Source: an uncultured Lachnospiraceae bacterium
Lineage (GTDB): Bacteria; Bacillota; Clostridia; Lachnospirales; Lachnospiraceae
Direction: 5' to 3'
DNA: 31,368 nt
Assembly: GCA_900539715.1 (NCBI GenBank)
Contig: UQDA01000026.1
Location: 1 to 31,368, forward strand
Of the stretch, positions 16,511 through 23,017 are shown piece by piece. Numbering within the stretch: position 1 is the first letter of the stretch; every line of letters begins with the position of its first letter. The notes beneath the pieces are model-generated. The model did not search any database and was not told the origin of the DNA. It saw nothing but the letters and a program-made list of their open reading frames with translations. Position numbers and translations under genes: made by a program.

Positions 16511-17062
16511 ATGAGTTATATAACAACCTGTTCAGGAATTCATTTTGACCCGATAAATCCTGAAAAAGAGCTGCTCCGGCTGGAGGACATTGCGCATTCC
16601 CTGTCGCTCATCTGTCGGGCAAACGGACATATGGCGCATTTTTATTCTGTAGGGCAGCACAGTATCGCATGTGCGAAGGAAGCGCTGGCAAGGGAGTTTT
16701 CGCCGAGGGTCGCGCTTGGCTGTCTGCTGCATGATGCTAGCGAGGCGTATCTTTCCGATGTGACCCGTCCGATAAAGCATGAGATGACGCGATATCTGGA
16801 AGTGGAAAAGCGGCTGCAGGAAATGATATGGGAGTATTTCATTCCGGGAGAAATGCTTTCCGACGAGGAACAGAAACAGATATTTGAGATAGACGATGAA
16901 ATGCTCGTGTGGGAATTTTCCCGGCTGATGCCCGAACTCTATAGAAAGAAGGAAGCCAGGATATGTGCGGATATCTCGGCGGAGTTTGCGGAGATGAAGT
17001 TTATTGAAGGAGAGTTTTTGGGGCTGTATCAGCAAATTGTTTCTAAAATCCTGTTGAAGTAG
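16511..17062 (+). CDS. HD-domain hydrolase, possible 5'-nucleotidase (YfbR/YfdR-like)
   Basis: A 183-residue soluble protein of the HD phosphohydrolase superfamily. Metal-ligand motifs are visible: H50 in YSVGQHS, and H74-D75 in LLHDASEAYLSDVTRPIK; D83 and the DVxRPxK element are typical of the subgroup that includes YfdR-like and phage-encoded HD proteins. The N-terminal LRLEDIAHSLSLICRANGH is also characteristic. Members that have been studied act on nucleotides, but the substrate here is inferred only. ATG 16511 follows an AGGGAGGAAG ribosome binding site. The gene stands alone between the rsgA terminator and the ychF promoter, the latter beginning within its stop region. The family is often carried by phages, but base composition here matches the neighbours. 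Confidence 0.82.
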   Translation: MSYITTCSGIHFDPINPEKELLRLEDIAHSLSLICRANGHMAHFYSVGQHSIACAKEALAREFSPRVALGCLLHDASEAYLSDVTRPIKHEMTRYLEVEKRLQEMIWEYFIPGEMLSDEEQKQIFEIDDEMLVWEFSRLMPELYRKKEARICADISAEFAEMKFIEGEFLGLYQQIVSKILLK

Positions 17063-17083
17063 GAAAGGCGGTCATGATATAAT
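17054..17083 (+). promoter_or_regulatory. Sigma-A promoter for ychF
   Basis: TTGAAG (17054-17059) and a consensus TATAAT (17078-17083) are separated by 18 nt, with extended -10 TG at 17075-17076. The -35 lies inside the last codons of the HD gene. The leader before ychF is about 130 nt; I see no riboswitch in it. Confidence 0.65.
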
Positions 17084-17220
17084 ATAAAACCGTGCTGTAT
17101 GGGAAATGCGAGGAAACATGGATCTTGATGCAAAAATGGCGTAAAAATTGGTGCGCTGTGCAAATAGAAATCAAAAGAAACCGCATAAAATCAAGGTTTT
17201 GAAGGAGGAAATAGATAAAA

Positions 17221-18318
17221 ATGAAACTAGGTATTGTAGGTTTGCCGAATGTAGGAAAGAGCACGCTGTTCAACTCCCTGACAAAGGCGGGGGCAGAATC
17301 TGCCAACTACCCGTTCTGTACCATTGACCCGAATGTGGGCGTAGTCGCTGTGCCGGACGAGCGTTTAAAGCTTTTGGGCGACTTATATCATTCCAAGAAG
17401 GTAACCCCGGCTGTTATTGAGTTCGTGGATATCGCAGGCCTTGTAAAAGGTGCATCCAAGGGAGAAGGTCTGGGCAATCAGTTTTTGAGCAATATCCGTG
17501 AGGTGGATGCTATCGTCCATGTGGTACGCTGTTTTGAAGACAGCAACGTGGTGCATGTGGACGGCAATGTGAACCCGCTGCGTGATATCGAGACGATAAA
17601 TCTGGAGCTGATATTCTCTGATCTGGAGATTCTGGAGAGAAGGATTGCAAAAGTAACAAAAACCGCAAGAATGGACAAGACCGCAGGCAAAGAGCTTGCG
17701 ATGCTGGAGCGTGTAAAAGAACGCCTGGAAAATGATAAGCTTGCCATCGGTTTTGAAACGGAGGACGAGGATGAGGAAGAGTTCTTTAAGAATCTGAATC
17801 TGCTCACGGCAAAGCCTGTCATTTATGCGGCAAATGTAGGAGAAGAGGATTTGGCAAATGATGGCGCCGACAATGCGGGCGTACAGGCTGTTCGCGGATA
17901 TGCGAAAGAAACGGGCAGCGAAGTATTTGCACTCTGCGCACAGATAGAGGAAGAGATTTCCGAGCTGGATGATGAAGAACGCCAGATGTTCCTCGATGAT
18001 TTGGGCTTAAAGGAATCCGGTCTTGAAAAGCTGATAAAGGCGAGCTATCATCTGCTGGGTCTGATGAGCTTTCTGACATCGGGAGAAGACGAGACGAGGG
18101 CATGGACTATCCGTCAGGGTACGAAAGCGCCTCAGGCTGCGGGCAAGATACATACGGATTTCGAGCGTGGATTCATCAAAGCGGAGGTTGTCAATTACAA
18201 AGACCTTCTGGAGCAAGGCTCTCTCGGCGCTGCAAGGGAGAAGGGACTTGTCCGCATGGAAGGAAAGGAATATGTGGTTCAGGATGGGGATGTCATTCTG
18301 TTCCGGTTTAACGTGTGA
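17221..18318 (+). CDS. ychF: Redox-regulated ATPase YchF (Obg-like)
   Basis: A 365-residue TRAFAC P-loop protein that, unlike its relatives, prefers ATP. G1 GLPNVGKST is at 7-15, followed by NYPFCTIDPNVG (switch I), VDIAGLVKGASKGEGLGNQF (G3 and switch II) and HVVRCF. The G4 position reads NVGE instead of NKxD, which explains loss of guanine specificity in the family. A coiled-coil insertion (about 125-185) and a C-terminal TGS domain (from about 285, RAWTIRQGTKAPQAAGKIH) complete it. ATG 17221 follows AAGGAGG with a rather long 12-nt spacing. It is monocistronic, with its own promoter and a very strong terminator. Confidence 0.96.
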   Translation: MKLGIVGLPNVGKSTLFNSLTKAGAESANYPFCTIDPNVGVVAVPDERLKLLGDLYHSKKVTPAVIEFVDIAGLVKGASKGEGLGNQFLSNIREVDAIVHVVRCFEDSNVVHVDGNVNPLRDIETINLELIFSDLEILERRIAKVTKTARMDKTAGKELAMLERVKERLENDKLAIGFETEDEDEEEFFKNLNLLTAKPVIYAANVGEEDLANDGADNAGVQAVRGYAKETGSEVFALCAQIEEEISELDDEERQMFLDDLGLKESGLEKLIKASYHLLGLMSFLTSGEDETRAWTIRQGTKAPQAAGKIHTDFERGFIKAEVVNYKDLLEQGSLGAAREKGLVRMEGKEYVVQDGDVILFRFNV

Positions 18319-18343
18319 TAGTATTCTTGTCAGATGGATGTAT

Positions 18344-18386
18344 AAAAAACAGCGTCTCAGTCTATTGGACTGAGGCGCTGTTTTTT
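18344..18386. terminator. Strong bidirectional-type terminator after ychF
   Basis: A 19-bp stem with a single wobble: AAAAAACAGCGTCTCAGTC (18344-18362) and GACTGAGGCGCTGTTTTTT (18368-18386), with a 5-nt loop. It has A-runs and T-runs on both sides. It isolates the dcw cluster from upstream transcription. Confidence 0.92.
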
Positions 18387-18485
18387 ATTCGACAGGATAG
18401 TTCCACGCTTATTTTTGCGGTCGTAACAGAAACGATAAAAATTGGGGATATCATTGGAAAAATTTTAAAAATTGTTAAGAAAATC

Positions 18486-18514
18486 TTGTCAATACAATGA
18501 TTTTATACTAAAAT
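18486..18514 (+). promoter_or_regulatory. Sigma-A promoter of the dcw cluster (PmraZ)
   Basis: TTGTCA (18486-18491) and TAAAAT (18509-18514) are separated by 17 nt. The predicted start point falls at the first of the four tandem MraZ-type boxes, so MraZ binding would block initiation or clearance. Confidence 0.75.
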
Positions 18515-18520
18515 GGATTA

Positions 18521-18560
18521 AAAGTGGTGGAAAGTGGTACGAAGTGGTAGAAAGTGGTAA
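18521..18560 (+). promoter_or_regulatory. MraZ operator: four tandem 10-bp boxes
   Basis: Four consecutive 10-mers share the form (A/G)AAGTGGTNN: 18521-18530, 18531-18540, 18541-18550 and 18551-18560. The core AAGTGGT is identical in all four. MraZ is known to bind direct GTGG/TGGG-type repeats with 10-bp spacing upstream of its own gene. One helical turn per box fits binding by an oligomeric MraZ ring. They lie between the -10 and the mraZ start, a position suited to autorepression. Confidence 0.88.
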
Positions 18561-18587
18561 GACATTTTGGACGGCAGGTGATTGTAG

Positions 18588-19019
18588 ATGTTTATGGGAG
18601 AATACAATCATACGGTAGACACGAAGGGCAGGTTGATCATTCCCTCCAAATTTCGCGAGGCGCTTGGCGATAAATTTGTGATAACAAAGGGATTGGACGG
18701 CTGCTTATTTGCGTATGACAATGCCGGGTGGAGTGTTTTTGAAGAGAAGCTTGGCACCATGCCCATAAGCAGAAAGGATACCCGAATGTTTGTGAGACAC
18801 TTTCTGGCAGGAGCAGCGGAAGTGGAAGTGGACAAGCAGGGAAGGGTTCTCGTGCCTGCAAAGCTTCGTGAGTATGCGGAGCTGGTCAAGGATGTTGTTT
18901 TAGTCGGCGCAGCAGGGCATATCGAGATATGGAGCCAGGAGAAATGGACGGCTCTGGAGGAGGAAGCAGAAGAATCCATGGAAGACATCGCGGAGCGCAT
19001 GGATGACCTTGGATTGTAG
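18588..19019 (+). CDS. mraZ: Transcriptional regulator MraZ
   Basis: A 143-residue protein with two SpoVT/AbrB-like half-domains, each with the family signature: DTKGRLIIPSKFRE (about 11-24) and VDKQGRVLVPAKLREYA (about 82-98). MraZ forms a ring and regulates the division and cell wall cluster that it heads. The N-terminus MGEYNHTVDTKGR is typical, so ATG 18594 is a possible alternative; ATG 18588 is chosen because AGGTG (18576-18580) lies 7 nt upstream. It is preceded by four perfect candidate binding boxes and followed by rsmH after 45 bases, the universal start of the dcw cluster. Confidence 0.96.
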   Translation: MFMGEYNHTVDTKGRLIIPSKFREALGDKFVITKGLDGCLFAYDNAGWSVFEEKLGTMPISRKDTRMFVRHFLAGAAEVEVDKQGRVLVPAKLREYAELVKDVVLVGAAGHIEIWSQEKWTALEEEAEESMEDIAERMDDLGL

Positions 19020-19064
19020 AAGTTATCATAAAGCAGTTATCAAAAAGGAAAGCGGGAAGAACAC

Positions 19065-20003
19065 ATGGATTTTTCACATACATCCGTCCTGTTGGAGGAG
19101 ACAATTGAAGGACTTGCGATCAGACCGGACGGGATTTATGTGGACGGCACGCTCGGCGGCGCGGGGCATTCCAGCTGTATCGTTCAGAAACTGACAAGCG
19201 GCAGGCTTATTGGTATCGATCAGGACAGCGATGCGATAGAGGCTGCGGGCAAACGGCTGGAGCCGTGGAAAGAGCGGGTTACGCTCGTACGCGATAATTA
19301 TTGTAACCTTCCGGCGGTTTTAAAGAGCCTGAACATCGAACAGGTGGACGGCATCATGCTGGATTTGGGAGTTTCCTCCTACCAGCTGGACAATGCAGAA
19401 AGAGGGTTTTCCTATAAATATGATACGGCTCTGGATATGCGGATGGATCAGCGGCAGACGCTGACGGCGCGTACTATCGTCAATGAATGGACACAGGCGG
19501 AGCTGTTTCGCTGTATCAGAGATTACGGAGAAGACAGATTTGCGCAGAATATTGCAAAACATATCGTAGCGGCGCGGGAGAAAAAGCCTATCGAGACGAC
19601 CGGAGAGCTGAATGAGATAATCCGGGCGGCGATTCCGGCAAAAATGCGGGAAAAAGGCGGACATCCTTCCAAACGGACGTTTCAGGCAATCCGTATTGCA
19701 TGCAACAGGGAACTGGAGGTTCTGGAAAATTCACTGGACAGCTTTATCGGTCTGCTGGCTCCGGGAGGAAGATTTTGTGTGATAACCTTTCATTCCCTTG
19801 AAGACCGTATTGTCAAAAATGCGTTCCGCAGAAATGAAAATCCGTGTACCTGCCCGCCGGAATTTCCGGTGTGCGTGTGCGGAAAGAAGAGTCGGGGAAC
19901 GGTAGTCACGCGCAAACCCATCCTTCCGGGGCAGGAAGAGATGGAACATAATTCCAGGTCAAAAAGCGCAAAACTGCGCATTTTTGAAAAAATAAAAGAA
20001 TAG
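19065..20003 (+). CDS. rsmH: 16S rRNA (cytosine-1402-N4)-methyltransferase RsmH
   Basis: A 312-residue SAM-dependent methyltransferase acting on C1402 in the ribosomal P site. Family sequences: FSHTSVLLEETIEGL, the SAM motif VDGTLGGAGHS, GIDQDSDAI, MLDLGVSSYQLD, ERGFSY, DMRMD, GGHPSKRTFQAIRIACNRE and the catalytic-region CVITFHSLEDRIVK. The C-terminal region has four cysteines near CTCPPEFPVCVCG, common in RsmH. Length is normal. It follows mraZ and precedes ftsL, the conserved dcw order. Confidence 0.96.
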   Translation: MDFSHTSVLLEETIEGLAIRPDGIYVDGTLGGAGHSSCIVQKLTSGRLIGIDQDSDAIEAAGKRLEPWKERVTLVRDNYCNLPAVLKSLNIEQVDGIMLDLGVSSYQLDNAERGFSYKYDTALDMRMDQRQTLTARTIVNEWTQAELFRCIRDYGEDRFAQNIAKHIVAAREKKPIETTGELNEIIRAAIPAKMREKGGHPSKRTFQAIRIACNRELEVLENSLDSFIGLLAPGGRFCVITFHSLEDRIVKNAFRRNENPCTCPPEFPVCVCGKKSRGTVVTRKPILPGQEEMEHNSRSKSAKLRIFEKIKE

Positions 20004-20035
20004 TGCCGGCATAAGACCGGCGGCGAGGAGACCAA

Positions 20036-20530
20036 ATGGCAGCAACCAGGACCGCATCCAAAAGAACCGGGACGGTAAGATACGAAAGAAATGCATATGT
20101 AGCGGGAACAGCCGCAAGACAGGCCGAACCGGCAAGAAGACCGGGGCGGGAGCTGGAGCAGCCTAAGAGACAGTTAAGCCACAGTACGAGGAAAAACAGG
20201 GAGAGGGCAAAGTATATGAATCTGGCATATGTCCTCTTCCTGACAGCGGCGATGGCGGTGACCGGTATCATTTTAGTGAATTATATCCGGATGGAGTCTT
20301 CGATTACACAGAGCGTAGAGAAGATGGCGGCGCTGGAAAGTCAGCTGAACAATATCCGGACGGAAAACGATGAGACACTTAACCGCATTGAAAGTTCGGT
20401 GGATTTAAATGAAATCAGGCGTATTGCCATCACGGAGCTCGGGATGGTCTATGCAGGAGAAGGACAGATAGTGGAAATCCCGGATGAAGGCAGCGATTAT
20501 GTAAGAAAATATGCGGACATCAGGAAGTAA
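20036..20530 (+). CDS. ftsL: Cell division protein FtsL-like (septum formation initiator)
   Basis: A 164-residue bitopic membrane protein. The cytoplasmic N-terminus (about 1-60) is long and basic, the transmembrane helix is at about 61-84 (MNLAYVLFLTAAMAVTGIIL), and the outer part is a coiled coil (SITQSVEKMAALESQLNNIR) followed by ESSVDLNEIRRIAITELGM, the typical FtsL/DivIC end. FtsL forms a complex with FtsQ/DivIB and DivIC and activates FtsW-PBP septal synthesis. Sequence conservation in this family is low, so position between rsmH and the PBP gene is a major part of the evidence. ATG 20036 follows GAGGAGACC. Its end overlaps the PBP frame by 20 bases. Confidence 0.85.
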   Translation: MAATRTASKRTGTVRYERNAYVAGTAARQAEPARRPGRELEQPKRQLSHSTRKNRERAKYMNLAYVLFLTAAMAVTGIILVNYIRMESSITQSVEKMAALESQLNNIRTENDETLNRIESSVDLNEIRRIAITELGMVYAGEGQIVEIPDEGSDYVRKYADIRK

Positions 20531-22208
20531 AGCGGGTGCAGGATTGGAAAAAAGAAATAAATTTACATTGAGAATGCAGAAGAAGCTGGTGGTACTGTTC
20601 ATTTTGGTACTGCTGGCTTTTGCCGGATTGAGCGTAAGATTGATAATGATAAATAAAGACAATGGGGAGCAGTATAAAAAGCAGGTGCTTTCCCAGCGTC
20701 AGTATTCGAGCAAGACGATTCCGTATAAACGGGGGGAGATTCTGGACAGCAAGGGAACGAAGCTTGCCACGAACGAAAAGGTATACGATCTGGTTCTCGA
20801 TGTTAAGCAGATGAATGATAAAAAGGAGTATGCGGAACCGACGATACAGGCGCTTGGCGACTATTTTGGCGTGGATACCGGAAAGGTGCGTGCGTATGCC
20901 AAGGAGCATCCTGCCTCTCAGTATTATGTGCTTAAAAAGCGGATGAGCTATGATGAGATAAGCGATTTTCAGGAAATGATGGCGGATGAGGAGCAGAAGG
21001 AGAAAAGCCAGTATATAAAAGGCATCTGGTTTGAGGAAAGCTATAAGCGCGTTTATCCGAACAACGAGCTTGCAAGCGACGCAATAGGATTTACGAGAAA
21101 AGACGGTACCGGAACGTATGGACTGGAGGAATATTATAACGACGTGCTGAGCGGCACCAATGGCAGACAGTACGGCTATATTGACGGGGATGATAACCTT
21201 CAGGGCGCAACTGAGGCGGCCGTGGACGGCTATAATGTCTATTCTACAATAGATGTGACGATTCAGGGAATCGTAGAGAAGTATCTGAAAAAATATGATG
21301 AGGAAAACCGGAACGTGGCGCGGGAAGGAAACGGCGCGCAGGATGCGGCATGCATCGTGATGGACGTCCATTCGGGCAACGTGCTGGCGATGGCGAGTTA
21401 TCCGAATTTTAACCTGAATGATACATGGGATGTGACGCCTCTGATAGGACAGAAGATGGTAGACGTCAGCGGAAATACAACGGATACCATTATAAATGAA
21501 GAAATCGCAAAGGCGATGGAGGAAGCTGAAGATAATACGCTGCTGGCTCAGAATCTGAATTTCCTTTGGAGAAATTATTGTATCAACAGTACCTACGAGC
21601 CGGGATCTACGATGAAGCCGTTTGTAGCTGCGATGGGCCTGGAGGACGGGCATCTCCATGACGGGGATTCGTTTGAATGCACCGGTGTCATCGAGGTCGG
21701 CGGCTATAAGATACGGTGTCATAATTTCCGGTCGGGCGCGGAAGGCTGGCTGTCTATCGGCGATGCGGTGGAGCGGTCGTGCAACGTGGCTCTGGTGCGG
21801 ATGGCGCAGGTGATAGGACCGGATGAATTTTTGAAATATATGGATGAATTCAATTTCGGCCTGAAGACAAACATCGATCTTGCGGGAGAGGCGCGGACGG
21901 CGTCCCTTGTATTTAACCCATCCACTATGGGACCTACGGAGCTTGCTACATCAAGTTTTGGTCAGGGATTTAACGTGACGATGGTACAGATGGTATCGGC
22001 ATTTTGTTCCCTGATAAATGGCGGTTATTATTATGCTCCCCATATGGTGAGCAAAATAACGGCATCGGACGGCTCTGTAGTACAGAACATCGAGCCGAGG
22101 ATATTGAAGCAGACGATTTCTGCGGAAACGTCGGAAAAGGTACGGGAATACTGTGTTCAGGTAGTGGAAGGAGAAAACGGGACCGGTAAGAGGGCGAGAC
22201 CGGCAGGA

Positions 22209-22235
22209 TAACGCGTCCGCGGCCAGAACCGGACA
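22209..22235 (+). other. Lesion site: premature TAA and scrambled KTG codons
   Basis: TAA occupies 22209-22211, and the codons at 22224-22232 are CAG AAC CGG where AAR ACN GGN is expected. Frame upstream and downstream is the same. The segment happens to contain the palindromes ACGCGT and CCGCGG back to back (22211-22222). See the finding for interpretation. Confidence 0.8.
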
Positions 22236-22292
22236 GCAGAGACGGTAGGACCTTCCGGAAAACGTGAGAAAAAGGAATACGTCGTATCCTTT

Positions 22293-22955
22293 TTGGGCTA
22301 TGCTCCGGCAGACGACCCGCAGATAGCAATATATGTGGTGTTAAACCGTCCGAACGCGCAGAATCAGGACCTGGAAACACGAAAGGCATGTGTCATCGCC
22401 AAAAATATATTGACCGAAGTGCTTCCCTATTTGAATATCTTCATGACGGAGCCGCTGTCGGAGGAGGAGCAGAAGGAGCTTGAGGCGATGCAGATAGAGA
22501 TACGCCAGCAGCTGACGGACGGGGCGCCCTCGGCGAGCGGGAACGATGTGAGCGGAAACGATGCGGGAGCGCCCGGTGGAGACGGGAACACCGCAGGACA
22601 GGGCGCAGAAGGCGCGGGCGGACAGAGCAGCCCCGGCAATTCCGGCAGTCCCGGACAGAACGGGGAAGGCGGAGCGGGACAGGCTCCTGAAGGGAACGGA
22701 CAAAACGCTGAAACACAGCCGGAGGAGAGCAATCCTTATGTCAACGAGGACGGACAGCTCATCGACCCGGCCACAGGGGAGCCGATAACGGAGGATTCGG
22801 AAGGCTTTGAAATACCGGTGTCGGGCATCCTGGGAGGCTCAGGGAGCGCTCCGGCTCCGGAAACGCCGGAAAGCCCTGAAAGCGCCGGAAGTCCGGACAC
22901 TACAGGAAGCCCTGAGGATACCGGGAACGCAGGCGGCTCCGGAAATGCAGGATAA
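22293..22955 (+). CDS. C-terminal remnant frame of the interrupted PBP with a low-complexity tail
   Basis: This is the downstream part of the same reading frame, not an independent gene. The first 65 or so residues (GYAPADDPQIAIYVVLNRP, VLPYLNIFMTEPLSEEEQ) finish the transpeptidase fold. From about 22525 to the stop, some 140 residues are dominated by Gly, Ser, Pro, Asn, Glu and Ala (SGNDVSGNDAGAPGG, ETPESPESAGSPDTTGSPED), with one ordered-looking island (YVNEDGQLIDPATGEPI). The tail would be outside the membrane, probably disordered and threaded through the wall. No PASTA domain is present. A translation start of its own is unlikely: TTG 22293 lacks a ribosome binding site. Confidence 0.7.
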   Translation: MGYAPADDPQIAIYVVLNRPNAQNQDLETRKACVIAKNILTEVLPYLNIFMTEPLSEEEQKELEAMQIEIRQQLTDGAPSASGNDVSGNDAGAPGGDGNTAGQGAEGAGGQSSPGNSGSPGQNGEGGAGQAPEGNGQNAETQPEESNPYVNEDGQLIDPATGEPITEDSEGFEIPVSGILGGSGSAPAPETPESPESAGSPDTTGSPEDTGNAGGSGNAG

Positions 22956-22963
22956 TACGGAAT

Positions 22964-23017
22964 AACCTCATAGACCGGCTAATAGATTATAATAATCATC
23001 GGTTTATGAGGTTTTTT
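22964..23017 (+). promoter_or_regulatory. Terminator-like hairpin that contains the next gene's ribosome binding site
   Basis: AACCTCATA-g-ACCG (22964-22977) pairs with CGGT-t-TATGAGGTT (23000-23013), giving 13 pairs and one mismatch. A second small stem lies in the loop (GATTA 22985-22989 with TAATC 22993-22997). Six T follow (23012-23017), and the ATG of the next PBP is at 23018. GAGG (23008-23011), the ribosome binding site for that ATG, lies in the 3' arm. The structure could both stop transcription and hide the translation start. Confidence 0.65.

Larger units (their letters stand above)
20511..22955 (+). pseudogene. Class B penicillin-binding protein (FtsI/PBP2-type) interrupted by an in-frame stop at its KTG motif
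   Basis: The readable part (20511-22211, 566 codons) has a short cytoplasmic start, a transmembrane helix (about 26-47), the PBP dimerisation domain (RGEILDSKGTKLATN) and most of the transpeptidase domain: STMK with the active Ser366, and SCN at 423-425. Codon 567 is TAA (22209-22211), where the family has the Tyr of G-Y-x-x-G-G-K-T-G. The same frame then continues to 22955 with RTAETVGPSGKREKKEYVVSFLGYAPADD, clearly PBP. The KTG codons read Gln-Asn-Arg. One extra A near 22210 and one missing A near 22233 would restore Tyr and R-T-G-T-A-E. It could be a sequencing or assembly error or a real lesion; if uninterrupted the protein would be about 814 residues. The start is uncertain: ATG 20511 has a weak ribosome binding site, and TTG 20544 is an alternative. 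Confidence 0.85.

Noticed and set aside
20520..21722. A 400-codon open frame on the minus strand
   Set aside because: It lies wholly antisense to the PBP gene, has no recognisable domain or ribosome binding site, and its His/Arg/Ile-rich composition is typical of a shadow frame.
20511..22955. Genome-wide TAA recoding as an explanation for the stop in the PBP
   Set aside because: TAA is used as an ordinary stop elsewhere in the window (for example secG, ftsL and prkC), and the adjacent KTG codons are altered as well.
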